Origin: Sipunculus nudus
Taxonomy: Eukaryota; Annelida; Sipuncula; Golfingiida; Sipunculidae
NCBI GenBank assembly: GCA_026874595.1
Contig: CM049322.1
Span: forward strand, 48,587,340 to 48,651,339
Direction of reading: 5' to 3'
Length of the DNA stretch: 64,000 nucleotides
The notes below the pieces were generated by a model. The model was not told the DNA's origin and ran no database searches. It was given only the letters and a program-made list of their open reading frames with translations. Numbering within the stretch: the first letter of the stretch is position 1; every line of letters starts with the position of its first letter. The translations under genes and the position numbers were made by a program. This document shows positions 11,211 to 22,523 of the stretch, in pieces.

Positions 11211-11946
11211 AGCGAATCTGTGAGCTTTTGCGATGGTGCAGCGTCGTCCGGAGTGCGTCGTCTGCACGTTAACCATAGCTTTCACAAAAACGCTAGGAAC
11301 TAGCATCACCAATTGTTTTACAAATAATCCGTCATCTGTTGGATTTTGCTTTTTTCTAACAGCATTTTCTTAGATTTTATAGGGAAAAAAGCTAAAAAAA
11401 AAAATTAAAAATTCTCCTTCTCCGAAACTGTCCAGCCAAATTGTCCAACATTTCACAGAAATGATCCCTGGAACTATCTCTCTTAGGTTTAGTCGAATGG
11501 TTTCAGTTGGGAGATTTTTGGCTGAGTTACAGGAGGATAAACTTAGTCGTCTGTCCAATAAAGCATATTAAAATTTTTAATCTCAGAAACGGCTGGAGCT
11601 ATCATCACCAAATTTTATGCCAATGTTGGTCACATGAGTCATATCTGAAATTGAGGTATTGGTGGCGCCACCTGCATCGGCCTTTTTTGCACGGGGTCAT
11701 CAGTGGCTGTATCACACTGAGGGCTACAAAAAAAATCTTCTCTGAAACCATATGGCCAATTTTTTTAATATTGCGCAGATAGGATCCTAGGGTAGTGCTT
11801 TCTGAAGTTTGGTCAAATGGTGTTCAGAACTTGCATTGTTCATATACATGTTACACATGGTCTTGAAAAGTAATGGTCCAGCATTGAAGCATTATACCTG
11901 GTGTAATCCCATTGCACAGGGTCGCATTAGGCCAATAGGCCTTGTT
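11211..11946 (+). mobile_element. Helentron-like non-autonomous element (family R), copy 1
   Basis: It starts AGCGAATCTGTGAGCTTTTG after a T run and ends with a hairpin-forming AGGCCAATAGGCCTTGTT. Its last ~95 bp match 61085-61182 almost base for base, and its start matches about 58706. This end structure resembles the Helentron-associated class (hairpin near the 3' end, insertion at T-rich sites). It holds a GGTGGCGCCACC palindrome module shared with other families in this window. It is non-coding. Confidence 0.6.
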
Positions 11947-12039
11947 ATATATAAACACGGGCAAATATTCCGAACACACAACAGGCGGTACTTTGCTCGA
12001 CCTAGTCATGATGTTCATTGACGAGACGCTAAGGAAATT

Positions 12040-12510
12040 AATAAAATGTCCGTAAATGAGAAGAGGTGCTTGTAGTTGAGAGGTGTCCACAAGTAAGATG
12101 TCCATAATAGATGGAGCGGTGTTTGTAGTACACAGATGTCCACAAGAAAGATGTCCGTAATAGAGGGAGTGGTGTTTGTAAGACAGAGTTGTCCACAAGA
12201 AAGGTAGTCTTTAATAGAAGGAGTGGTGTTTGTAATACAGAGGTTTCCACGAGAAAAATGTGTACAATAGAGGGAGAGGTGATTTTGCAGTAGAGAGGTG
12301 TTTTCAAGAAAGATGTCCGTAATAGAGAGAGGTGCTTGGGGTAGAGAGGTATCGTCAAAAAAAGGTCCGTGAAAGAGGACAGGTACTTGTAGTGGAGAAG
12401 TGTCCTGAAGTAAGATTTCCGTGATTATAGGTGAGAGGCGTTGTAGTAGAAAGTTGTCCAATGTCCATAAAGAGAAGCTTCCGTAATAGAGGGAGTGATG
12501 TCTGTAGTAG
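12040..12510. repeat. 53-bp minisatellite, about 8 copies
   Basis: Degenerate units of 53 bp built on TGTCCGTAATAGAGGGAGTG and TGTCCACAAGAAAGA. It lies in the last intron of the ankyrin gene. Because 53 is not a multiple of 3, each copy changes frame, yet several minus-strand frames stay open by chance of composition. Confidence 0.8.
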
Positions 12511-12955
12511 TAAGGCAATCATGGATAGAAGTGTCCCTGTATGTTTTTTTCCGAAATAAACCAAAACAACAGATGGAAATCAAAGTAACAGGCTTGTATA
12601 AAAAATCAGAATATGCAATAAAATACTAACGTAACTATTTTACCGGAGCAATGTTACAAACATCCTTGCGCGCATACTCTAAGTGGTCACAGTATGGAGA
12701 AGGGAGATGCTTTCATTAACAACTACTGATTGTTTATACATTATAAATACAGTTGTCATTAAACATCCTTTGCATTGAGTTGGGAGCTCATGTATTAAAC
12801 TATTCAATCCCAGTTCCATACCAGTGTACAAAAACAAACAATAATATAATTATCTGGAATACGTCGACCTTAATGCTGTGTGAATAAGTCCATCAAAAAT
12901 ATCTAACACGTTAATTAAAGATAAATGATAAATTTATTTATTTAAAGATAATTAC

Positions 12956-13032
12956 CATTTTCTGGACCACGTGACTACTTCCTGATCTTACTGCCAGAAG
13001 TAGATGATCTTCGGTTATATCAATCGAGGAAC
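12956..13032 (-). CDS. Ankyrin gene, exon 4 (small, 77 nt)
   Basis: Too short for an ORF scan. A strong pyrimidine tract and AG precede 13032, and GTAAT follows 12956. Its two leading bases complete a Cys codon with exon 3, and the remaining 25 codons (with DHLLLAVRSGSSHVVQKM) form half an ankyrin repeat that continues in phase 0 into the last exon. Confidence 0.65.
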
Positions 13033-13178
13033 CTGGAAAACAGGAAAAACAGGCTTTTAGAGTCCATGGGAAAAATGAAAAAAAAAAAATGGCTCTATAG
13101 TCAGTCTATGAACCTGCGCACACTCTTTTCCTTGATATTACTGAAGTGATGTCTATGAAAAATAACTAAAATATATAC

Positions 13179-13513
13179 TAAGGCCAAAAAAAAATAAAAG
13201 GTATGGTTCTCAGGCGCCGCCCGCATCAATTTTAAACCCCCGCATCAAAAATTTTTATTTTCAATAGAAACTTACTAATTTTGTGCTGCAACCGCTCGGA
13301 CATTTCTTTCAAGGAGATAAAATCATACAATTTCTTTTTTATGTAGGGCTTTTACTTGTTTTACAAAATAAATATGTATTTATCATGCTTTTCCCTAATC
13401 ATTTGTCATTTTTATCGAAACATACCAAAAAATTAAAAATAAAAAAACCGCCCGCCCGCCTTGATTTCTGAAAAAAATTGCCTGAGAACCATACTTTTTT
13501 TTTATTTTGGCCT
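13179..13513. mobile_element. 335-bp MITE with long inverted ends and 9-bp duplication
   Basis: The ends are inverted repeats of about 34 bp (AGGCCAAAA..., with GGTATGGTTCTCAGGC inside). AATATATAC flanks both sides (13170-13178, 13514-13522). A degraded relative lies at about 38335-38690 inside the alcohol dehydrogenase gene. Confidence 0.75.
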
Positions 13514-14317
13514 AATATATACAAGTATTAAATTTCACCCAGGCTTTCATAATATTAACCCCAGTAAAATTTGGGCCAGAAGATTTTATACCACCTTATA
13601 TATACAATAATAACCACCGAAAACAATTCGGTGTGTATACATAGACGGGTTCTGGAATGGACTTTGGCTCGTTTGCCATAGATCTAGGAAATGGGGTGGG
13701 GGTGTCGGAATATTTGCCGGAGATAAATGACACACGTACACACCTATACACCTTGAGTCGCCCCTTCTTTTTTTCCCTGGGTCTGTCATTTACTTTGTTC
13801 GTCTTAGCATGAATGAGTTAAATGCCGTGAAAGAAACCTAACTGACCACATTAAATTGATTGCTTTTTGTTCGTCAATACTTCAAAAGTTAGCAGTTGAA
13901 TACATAACAGATGCTTTTGTTAAAGTTGCCGATCGACACTAACATCAAATATTGCCGACAGGTGTCGCTAAACTGAAAATTTTGCATACTTCGGTTCCGA
14001 GGAAGTGGACGTGCTTATTAATGCTGTTGGTGTGATGTTTTGAGACTAAATGGTCTAATATATGGAAATGTATTTTCTTTTATATTCAAGTTTATTGTAT
14101 AATTCATAATTTATGGCACGAATTAATACTTCCTTCTCCATGTACGTCACTCATCAGATTATCGAATGCTCTTGCAAATTTTTCATTTTTACCATGAATT
14201 ACATCCAATTTTATTTTCAAAGCTAAATCTAAATAGTGTTGGCGGTAAGATGTCAGTGAAGATATCGTTTGTTTTTTTTTTTCAATTCGTCACTGGGTAA
14301 AAAATATTTTAACTCAC

Positions 14318-14509
14318 AGACGTTTAAGATGATTGTGGTGACGTCATCGTGGTCGGCTGTGATAGCGTTACGGATAGCATCGTCTGACCGCCCGGGATCA
14401 GCTCCGCTCTCAAGGAGAAACTTGACCATTTCGGTATCTCCCCGCCTGGTGGCAGCACCTAGGGCGCTGTGAAAAACTGTTCCTGAATTCACGTCCACAC
14501 CAGCGCTTA
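14318..14509 (-). CDS. Ankyrin gene, exon 3
   Basis: It encodes SAGVDVNSG followed by repeats with ALGAATRRGDTEMVKFLLES and GADPGRSDDAIRNAI. The donor GTGAGT is at 14317-14312, phase 1. The acceptor at 14511-14510 is chosen for phase; another AG lies 4 nt further in. Confidence 0.6.
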
Positions 14510-14636
14510 CTTGTAAGATATGATTAAATCAATATTCAGCGGAGAATGGTGGCAAATAGGGTAACATACATAAACACAGATACACGCACAGAAAAATCAC
14601 GCCGTATGTTTGGTGTGTGATCAGATTTTGAAAACA

Positions 14637-14900
14637 CGCACACACATACTGACACACACACACATTTTAAATCAGTTGAAGGGGAAAAAAGCACGATCCT
14701 TTAACAAAGCAAATGATACGAAAAATGAGAAATTAGATACGATAAATGCCATGCTCATACATACATACAATCATTTACACACAGTATTACACAAACATGC
14801 ATACATACGTTCATCCATACATACACACAATATGACATATATATATATATATATACATACATGAATACAAGTAAATTCACACATACATACATACATGCAT
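14637..14900. repeat. Degenerate CA / CATA microsatellite tract
   Basis: Mixed (CA)n, (CATA)n and (TA)n stretches in intron 2 of the ankyrin gene. Confidence 0.8.
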
Positions 14901-14992
14901 AAAAAACAGATACACTACCCCCAGTTCACTCACACAGCGGTTTATGCCTTGCGTCATCAAAATCTTTACTTGTGAAACTTTGGAAATCACAC

Positions 14993-15175
14993 ATGTATAA
15001 TTCTGGCAGCTTAGGAGTGTTCGTAGTATGTCCATGCGACCCTGCTCCGCCGCCGGCGTTGCCGCTGAGTGGCGCCACCTGTTGGGTCCTTTCGCCAGGG
15101 CTTTTCCGCCTTTTGCACCCAGCAACTTTTTGACAAGACTTCCGTTTCCCGCTTCCACCGCCAGATACAAAGGAT
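14993..15175 (-). CDS. Ankyrin gene, exon 2
   Basis: The acceptor AG is at 15177-15176 and the first two bases complete the split Asp codon from exon 1. It encodes DPLYLAVEAGNGSLVKKLLG and a second repeat ending MDILRTLL. Two donors are possible. GTGTG after 14993 keeps phase with exon 3; the stronger-looking GTAAAG after 14970 would not. I chose the phase-consistent one. Confidence 0.6.
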
Positions 15176-15866
15176 CTGTTACATATATAGATACATGCAT
15201 ATATAATTTATGTAGAGAGGTCAAAAGAGCCAATGAATATTCATCGCAGTTCACACGACATCTCGGGCATAAAAAAGACAGGTGCACAATTTTAATAAAT
15301 TTTGTACATTCTACAACTCTGCATATAAATTACATATCCATGTATATGCAGCGCTGAAAAGATTTAATTTGCAAATGAAAATGCGCTTATAAAGATCTAT
15401 CCCACAATATAAGTGTAACAAAACAAAGTGTTATTGAGACTCCTTTAATAATTTTTCAACATATCAGGTGTATTCTATACCGTGACCGGTTTCACCAGCT
15501 TTGTACACTCTAACCTATAGGTGATTCATTGGAAGAGAACAGTTAATCGGACGTTAGTTGCACTGTAAAATAAAGTTCATCTACAAATGCATTTGTATGT
15601 GCACGAAATTGAATTTGACATTTTTTTTATTGCATACTCATTTGATAATATTTTTTGTGCTTGCCTTAAATTTGCTTTATTCGAAACAAAGCATTAAAAC
15701 ACATTAGTACTATGTTTGACTTGTTGGTTAACCAACTAAAGTGCAAAACAGACTTAAATTTAAGTTTTTTTATAGATGTTATAATATTATGGGATATTCC
15801 AATATTACTACGTGACCTGTACAACAACGTTATTGAAATCCCCCTGGTGGAGGGTGAGAATCTTAC

Positions 15867-16140
15867 CACTACACCGATCAGACGTAACATTGACTTTACA
15901 CCCGGAGTCCACCAGAACTTCTGCTACGTCATGATGTTTGTTCGCCAACGCATGACACAACGCCGGCTGTCCATCAAGCCTCGCATTCACGTTAACCCCG
16001 CCCTTGTTGATCACATGACGTAATCGCTCGGCGTCACCTTCCTTTACAAATATTTCCAAGGCCGGTTGGTTATTTTGCTTTTTCCGTTTTGCAGCTGAAG
16101 AGCCTTGTACGGGGTTGTTATGCCTTTTCTTCCCGGGCAT
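15867..16140 (-). CDS. Ankyrin gene, exon 1
   Basis: It begins at the ATG at 16138-16140 (MPGKKRHNN...), with a lysine/arginine-rich N-terminus (KRKK at about residues 18-21) that could be a nuclear localisation signal. Two ankyrin-like repeats follow. The donor GTAAG reads on the minus strand at 15866-15862, leaving phase 1. Confidence 0.75.
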
Positions 16141-16252
16141 GTTCGCACGTTATCGGTTATCTTGAAAAATAATAAAAATGTTTACGGTAAAACCTTTGAT
16201 GGCAGCGACATCTGATGTTGAAACTTCAATCAGTTATTTATTTAGCGAATCA

Positions 16253-16557
16253 TTTTAGCTCAGCTGACCACAGGTCTTCTGAGTTATAGCGATCACCCGT
16301 CGTCCGTCTGTCCGTCCGTCACTCCGTCTGCCTGTCCGTTAACAAAGCACAAATCGTAACCGTTTGACCCAAAAACTTATTTCTAGTCATCAAAGTAGGT
16401 CCATGGTAAATCTCCTTGCATACCAAAAAATAGGCCACTGTGACCTATAATTTGCGTTATGATTGTTTTTATTTAATTTAGGCACTTTGAAATTTTAACA
16501 TTACAGACTGCTCAAGTCAGCAGCTGAGCTTCGATCATTACCCATGGGTCACTTGTT
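16253..16557 (+). mobile_element. Helentron-like non-autonomous element (family S), short copy
   Basis: A 305-bp copy of the family that fills the alcohol dehydrogenase intron. It starts TTTTAGCTCAGCTGA and ends CAGCTGAGC...ACCCATGGGTCACTTGTT. It is absent from the second copy of the segmental duplication, which reads straight through GCGAATCATTTTTC, so it inserted after (or was lost since) the duplication. Confidence 0.7.
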
Positions 16558-16846
16558 TATTGTTAATATCAAGTTTCCGTTATTATCATAATTGTGTTCG
16601 TTTAGAGAACATATAGGCTTATTGCCACATAAAGACCGGTACAATTAAAAGATCCATTAATAAGATAAATTACTTTAGCCTAATCATGAGTTTACCAACC
16701 CTCGAGAGATGCCAATTCAACATGGTGTATAAAGAAATAAGTGGATGCCATTGAACATACTAAGAATGCTCGTCAAATTTACAGTCCCTTTACTTTCGGT
16801 GAGACATTGGAAGGGAAGATCGCTTCTGATCTACATCGATCCATGC

Positions 16847-17771
16847 AGATACAGTGAAACCTGTCTAAAGCGGACAGTCAAGGGACTCAATTATTTTGTC
16901 CTTAATAGTGAGGTGTCCTTATTAGGCAGGTTGACCTTGGTTGATAACCGAAGGATTGTAGTTATGGATGGCGTGATGTCAGCCACTTAGCCGTGACAAC
17001 TCGACTCAGTAGGCAATGATTATTAGGCTGGTAAACCTACTTGAGTCGTGATACAAGTAATATCGAGGAGTGCATCGCAGTGGTCTTCCATCATGTTGCA
17101 TTCATATTGTGGTTAACAGCCCATAATCTAGACATTATGCTACGAATGATGAATTAACACAAAAATACATGTGAGCTCAGGACCCAAACTGAAAATCCGT
17201 CTCTATGGTCACGAGTCATTTCCTGTATCGCGTACAAGTTGGCTGCATCCAGTAAACAAGTTCAACAAACAAGCGGAGGGGGCTTACAAATTTACCAATA
17301 AACTCACGTTTGAAGTCGTTAGAAAGTATACTAAAATGCTTACGATTAGTCTTGTTTATGTCAATTAACAGTGCACCTGTCGACCGTGAGGCGTTGTAAA
17401 AAATGACGAAAATGTTTGCATCCTAATGAGGCCTTACAATGCGTTCCTCAGACCTAGATGTAAAGACACTCTGACAATCAGTAACCTGGTCGTAATGTCA
17501 GAGGGCCGACATGGCACTACCAGCGACTTTAAGTGTTTAGATACAATGTAATGTGTAGAAAGACCAGCCTTGTAATTGGCCAAACGTGGTCTTAATTCAC
17601 AGGTGGTCTCACGTGAGAGGTCAGTGATAACCTATGTGAATGTTTATGGTTTATTCAAGGTTGATCTCTTTAGGCAGGTGGTCTAATTTCTCCATAAACT
17701 GACGATTGGTCCATTGATGGACTATCGGTCTAATTAAACAGTTGGACTTTTAGAAAGATATCACAGTATTA
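16847..17771. mobile_element. MITE-like element with CAGTGAAACC ends
   Basis: Left end ACAGTGAAACCTGTCTAAAG; the right end is a diverged inverse (TTTTAGAAAGATATCACAG). The better-preserved right end in the duplicated copy (20240-20272) reads TTTTAGAAAGGTTTCACGG. No transposase ORF. It is part of both copies of the segmental duplication. Confidence 0.5.
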
Positions 17772-18434
17772 TCATTTTGGATGTATGTGAAGTTTGTAAG
17801 AGATGAAAGTAAATGTTTGATAAAAAAAATGTAATAAAAAAGAATTCCTGAAGAGGAGTTCAATATACACAGGACAACTTTGGACAACTTTAATGTTAAG
17901 ACTATCTAGCTATTCTACTGATGACGTCAGAATCCGTATTGAGGTCTGGCTCGTATTACATCAATGCTCAGTGGACAAGATATGGCGAGATTCAATCTGA
18001 GCGTCATATTATTATATTCGAACTGTAGAGGCCTATAATCCCGTCCGACTATACCCCTGTCTTCATGTTGTTTCCTTTTTTATTTCTTTTATTTCTTGGT
18101 AAGGTAAACAGGTTCTAAACTCTTGTGTATCAACGACAGGGAGAGGGAAATGCGAAACAGAATTTCGTCTAAACAGGTATCTCACTATGATATATGAGAA
18201 ATCATCCCATTGCTTTCAGCAAAATCTTGACGATTTTCCTGTAAACAATTCAAAATGGTACTAGTATATGAGACCCAAATAGAGCCCAAGCTTTAAATTG
18301 CATTTGTCTTAATCCATATCAAGTGAGCATGACAGTCAAGCGTCAGTGATGACGTCATAAAAGAATATTTCTTGCAATAGGTCCATTTAAACTAAGAAAC
18401 AATTGATGATCAAGAGCGGTGGTCACCTTTTAAC

Positions 18435-18854
18435 ATGCAGATAACCAGGTGCAAAACATGTGCAATAATTACACAGGGAGAAACTTTAAACATTAACAGT
18501 CAAACCTATAAGGTACGAGGACATTTCAGCTGCGAGTCGAGGGGAGTGATGTATTGCATACAATGCAGGATCTGCCCAAATATTTCATACATAGGTGAAA
18601 CTTGAAAAACCTTGAGACAACGTGTCAACGGCCATAGACAAACCATTAGCTCAAACAACCCCTTTGTGCCAATAGGAAAACATTTCTCTGAAAACGGACA
18701 TCAGGCCTCGGACATGAAAATATGTGTTTTAATGGGTAATATGCCAGATACACACAACAGAAGAATATGGGAACTGAAACTCATAGAACAATTTGACTGC
18801 ATAAATATGGGATTAAACAGAGATAATGGATTCCTAACCCATTACAAAGACTAA
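18435..18854 (+). pseudogene. Penelope-like element GIY-YIG endonuclease remnant
   Basis: The frame from the ATG at 18435 reads through a CxxC pair (CKTC), then CxSRGVMYCIQCRICPN and SYIGET, an in-frame TGA at 18603-18605, and on through LRQRVNGHR, FSENGHQASD and RRIWELKLIEQFD to a stop at 18854. These are the C-terminal GIY-YIG endonuclease features of Penelope-like retroelements, here with a zinc-binding Cys/His pattern. The reverse transcriptase part is absent (5' truncated). Downstream to about 19200 lies an A/C-rich tail with CCTGAGGAAGGGGGCCGAG, a common type of sequence near Penelope 3' ends. It sits exactly between the two copies of the segmental duplication. Confidence 0.75.
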
Positions 18855-20286
18855 ACATAGGACTCAACTATTTTAGACTATGTACATACTTTTTTTATTT
18901 TTACACCAATACACAACACAACAATTGAAAACTTGGAACACTCCCTTGCTTTTAAGGATCAGTAGCCACTTCACTGGACAACTGCTACCTGGAAATCATG
19001 ATCACTAATCCACCAATCCCCTAATTCAGCCAGCACCGACACAACTTAACAATAGACCCGACAAGCTTTGCCATAATCCTCTCCGAATGAACCATACTGG
19101 GAACAGCTACCTGAGGAACAGCTCCATTTATACCTGAGGAAGGGGGCCGAGAACCCGAAAGCTTGTGTACAAGAACCTACACACAGCTAGTCTTTTTCAA
19201 AAGGTGTCAACCATTTACATTACTTTTGTAAGTAACAGATTAGCACGGCATTTCAAAACTTTACATGCAGATAGACTGGTTGTTAATTTGTTTACCGAAA
19301 TATAATTGGTAAGTAACAGCAGCGATATCTGGTGTTGAAAATGAAATTGCTTTTTTATATAGCGAATCATTTTTCTTGGTCATGTCAAGTACTGAGGGCG
19401 TTTTTTAGCACTCCCTGGACTAGTCCATTAAATTTTTGGCTTACACTGTAGAGGTGGATATAATTTGATGAGGTGATCGAATTTCAGAAGGTAAAATTAC
19501 ACTATTACCTGTAGTAGGCTATTAAAGGCCTATACAGGAAAAAAAAAACACTTATTGTACACGACAGAATACTAGTACTTATTTTGTTATTATATCCATC
19601 ATTTCATTGCCCCCCCCCCCCAAAAAAAAATCATTGCCCTCCTGCTTTCGCCGCCTGTGATCATATTTGTGATCGTTTAAGTGTCCATTCAGTACTCGTT
19701 ACATAGACTGTTACAATTAAAAAAAACAACCAATAAGATACACTTATAAAGGACTTATTATGAGTTAACTAACACTTGACAGATTCCAACTTAACATTGT
19801 GAATTATCAAAAAATATAAGTGCATGCCCATGAACATGCTAAGAATGCTGGACAAATACCAAGCATCACTTGACAATCGAAATGACAGTCGAAGGGAGGT
19901 TCGCTCTAGGTCTATATCGATCCCTGCAGGTAGATTTGAATGGGCTAATGCTAGCTACCTCTAATGTCTAGATAAAGTGGAATGTGTAAAAAGACCATCC
20001 TTAGGATAGGCGAAAAGTAGTTCTTATTCACGGGTGGTCTCACTTAACAGATCAGATTTAACTAGTCTTACTTGAATGATTATTTGGTTTGTTCAAGGGT
20101 AATCTCTCTCGGCAGGTGGTCTAAGTGGTCCACCAATGAAGCCAAGAGCCTATGTTACAAATGTTTGTGGACCAGTTCGATCTCCCCAACAGATATAACA
20201 TAGACGTATGTTCCATGGACCACTAGTGGTATTAATTAGACAGGTGTCCTTTTAGAAAGGTTTCACGGCATTGTCGTTTTGGATGC

Positions 20287-20288
<2 letters not shown>

Positions 20289-20373
<85 letters not shown>
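20289..20373. repeat. (TA)n(TG)n compound microsatellite
   Basis: A long TA run followed by TG units, then a short TA tail. Confidence 0.95.
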
Positions 20374-20378
<5 letters not shown>

Positions 20379-20529
20379 ATATATATAAAAGGCCCGGGTC
20401 TGTAGGAGGTGCGGTCTCTTGAAATGGGATGAGGGTAAATGTATGATAAAAATGCTATAGGAAAGCCATCCTGAAGACAAGTGCAATATACACAGAACAA
20501 CGCTTTAGGCCTAGTGTTAAGACAGTTTC

Positions 20530-20925
20530 TGCTGGTGGTGTGTCAATTAATCTATCATGCCCATGATTGCTGACTTATCTAATTCTAACCTATGTACACC
20601 TGCAGAGTTTCCATTTCGGTTTGGTACTACTTGACAGGGCGGTACCACTCGCTACCTATCATTTCTTAAAATTTTGTATCCGGGTGTCACCCAGGCCCGG
20701 CGTCTACCGCACCCGCGGGTCCTGGGTGTGTAATCATCCCCATTGCTGGGTCATAACACCGAGGGACCCCCTAAGACGCACTCGTATGTGCGTGATACAC
20801 GGCTGTGGGGCATAGCCTTCCCATTAACCCTTCAGAGCGCTCGCTTTGGGTGGGGCCGACAGTGAAAAAGCTCACGGCCTCGGCTGAGATTCGAACCCAC
20901 GATCTCCCAGCTTCTAGTATATAGT
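20530..20925 (-). mobile_element. Candidate tRNA-derived SINE insertion
   Basis: The sequence is present in duplication copy 2 only, bounded by similar AGTTTCT(G/A)CT stretches that may be the target duplication. On the minus strand it holds GTGGGTTCGAATCTCAGCC, which matches a tRNA-type internal B box. The A box is not clear and no intact cloverleaf is present, so this is not a tRNA gene. Confidence 0.45.
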
Positions 20926-21677
20926 TTCTACTAGTCACGTCAGAATCCCTATCAAGGTTTGGCTCGTATTTCGTCATAGCTTAGTGGACCAGCTGTGGTT
21001 GGATTCAACCTGAGCTTCATATTATAACAACGGAACTGTAGGCCTGTAAAATCCGTCCCACTTTCCCGGTCCACCTGTTGTTTCCTCTCTTATTTCTTGG
21101 TTAGGCAAACGGGCCCTAAACTCTGTTGCGCCAACTCCAGCGAGAGGGAAATGCGTTATACAAGTTTCATGTAAACAAGTTAAATTGATATGTGAGAACC
21201 AATCCTCCTGCTTTTAGCGACATCTTGACGATTTTCCTGTAAACAATTAAAATGGTATATGAGATCCATTTTAAGCCCGTGCCTTTAACGTCATTGCCTT
21301 CATAAAGTGGACATGGGAGTCAACATTGATGACGTCATAAAAAGACATTTCTCATAACAGAGACATTTTAACTAAAGAATTAATGATCAAGAACGGCGGT
21401 CCCCTATTTCTATGCAGTTAGACTGTTTGGTAATTTGTATACGTCACACCTTCTTCACGGCCTTTTCCTCGAAACAAAAAACAATGGAATCACAGTGTAG
21501 TAAGTTAACCAGGACAAGTTAACCAGGCAGGAAAGTATACTATATAGACTACGTAAGCATGAGCGTCCTCTTTTTTATCTTTGCAAGTATTCTATAGCCA
21601 GTTTGCCTCAAAGATATTCAGGAAAGTAGGTAGACTGAGGCAGGGGAGTGACTGTAACGTTTATATAAAAACTTATG

Positions 21678-21708
<31 letters not shown>

Positions 21709-21710
21709 AT
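21678..21710. repeat. (TG)n microsatellite
   Basis: Short TG run. Confidence 0.9.
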
Positions 21711-22255
21711 AGGGCCTATATGCACCTAACATTGGTTATATATCTTTAGTTATGTACGCATTTGATCATGGAAAACAATACGATACCTTTGTACAATCCA
21801 GTATACGGACATTCAGTCTAACTCTGTCAGCTGATACAAATAGTATCTCGGGGCTCGGACTTTGTACCGCTATATAAATTCCATAGTATTTACACAACTT
21901 GTCACGAGCATGCATGAGGTGGAAAACTATAAATCATAGCTCAATTTTATCGCAGTCTAAACCAATCTGCATAGCTGCAGGTATGCCCGCCTAGTAAATG
22001 TTTAGAATCAATTCGCCAAACCAAGCCCAATTTGGGTTTTGCACTAAGCACTTTGCCCCGTACAGTACCGGTAACACAAAAGTTTTCACTTTCATCAAAT
22101 TATTTACTAAGATTGTGATCTTGCGAGTAACGTATAGATTATAATATTACATTTATTGCTCAGTTTGCTGTGTATGTGTGATGTTCGGCTTTGGTAAATA
22201 TTTGATCAAATAAGCAACAATTTAATTTTAATTTATTTTAACTATAATTTATTGA

Positions 22256-22402
22256 ATGGACCGGACCGCTTGGACCGGTCCACCTACTGGACCGGATCGC
22301 CTACAGCTGACCAGGACCGGACCGCTTATGTGTTGGCCCGAACCGCCTATACAGCTGGACCAAGACCATGCAGGGGTGGTCCGGTCCGGTCGGCACCTCT
22401 AG
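22256..22402. mobile_element. GC-rich MITE-like element with GGACCGG ends
   Basis: It opens TGGACCGGACC and closes GGTCCGGTCCGG, inverted copies of one another, with repeated GGACCGG blocks between. The outer end reads, inverted, TAGAGGTGCCGACC, like the start of some hAT elements. That class is a guess. Confidence 0.45.
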
Positions 22403-22496
22403 TATATAGTTTTTACATCTCCCCTCCCCCCTTTCTCTCTCTATGTGTCTTTCCACCGCTCCATATATCTTTCAGCCTGTCTGTCTGGTTGCCTGT

Positions 22497-22523
22497 TCTC
22501 TCTCTCTCTCTCTCTCTCTCTCA
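22497..22523. repeat. (TC)n microsatellite
   Basis: Pure TC run. Confidence 0.9.

Larger units (their letters stand above)
9612..16140 (-). pseudogene. Ankyrin-repeat protein gene, probably pseudogenised
   Basis: Five exons on the minus strand (16140-15867, 15175-14993, 14509-14318, 13032-12956, 10990-9612) join with matching phases into an ankyrin-repeat protein. Visible repeats include ALCHALANKHHDVAEVLVDSG, ALGAATRRGDTEMVKFLLES, PLVTACEMGDLDLAKDLVSR and WLAAQKGRNEVLKILIESG. Ankyrin repeats are protein-binding scaffolds; no other domain is seen, so the partner is unknown. The first 352 residues are open. An in-frame TAA at 10658-10660 then interrupts an otherwise continuous repeat, and about 150 bp later a 1-nt deletion shifts the frame near 10505-10510. 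Past both lesions ankyrin coding continues to a stop at 9612-9614. The full protein would have been about 700 residues. Allelic variation or sequence error could also explain the lesions. Confidence 0.75.
16180..18445. repeat. Tandem segmental duplication, copy 1
   Basis: Collinear matches to 19310-21425 run from GGCAGCGACATCTG (16200) through ATGCTAAGAATGCT-like stretches, GGGAGAGGGAAATGCG and GATGACGTCATAAAA to GATCAAGAGCGG (18410). It begins about 40 bp upstream of the ankyrin start codon, so the duplicated unit covers that gene's upstream region. Confidence 0.7.
19310..21425. repeat. Tandem segmental duplication, copy 2
   Basis: Diverged second copy of 16180-18445, same orientation. Differences include a missing 305-bp family-S element, an added TA/TG microsatellite (20289-20373) and an added ~390-bp insertion with a tRNA-like promoter box (about 20530-20925). 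Confidence 0.7.

Noticed and set aside
12015-12518. A 167-residue minus-strand open frame with repeated Tyr/Leu/Thr-rich motifs, looking like a repeat protein
   Set aside because: It is a 53-bp minisatellite read in shifting frames; overlapping frames are equally open and no start, splice or domain signal supports coding.
17915-17930. CTGATGA sequences (also near 33978 and 62930) as hammerhead ribozyme cores
   Set aside because: No matching GAAA segment and no three-stem fold could be found around them.
20860-20915. tRNA-like sequence on the minus strand
   Set aside because: Only a B-box-like stretch is present. No cloverleaf or acceptor stem could be drawn, so it is listed as a possible SINE.
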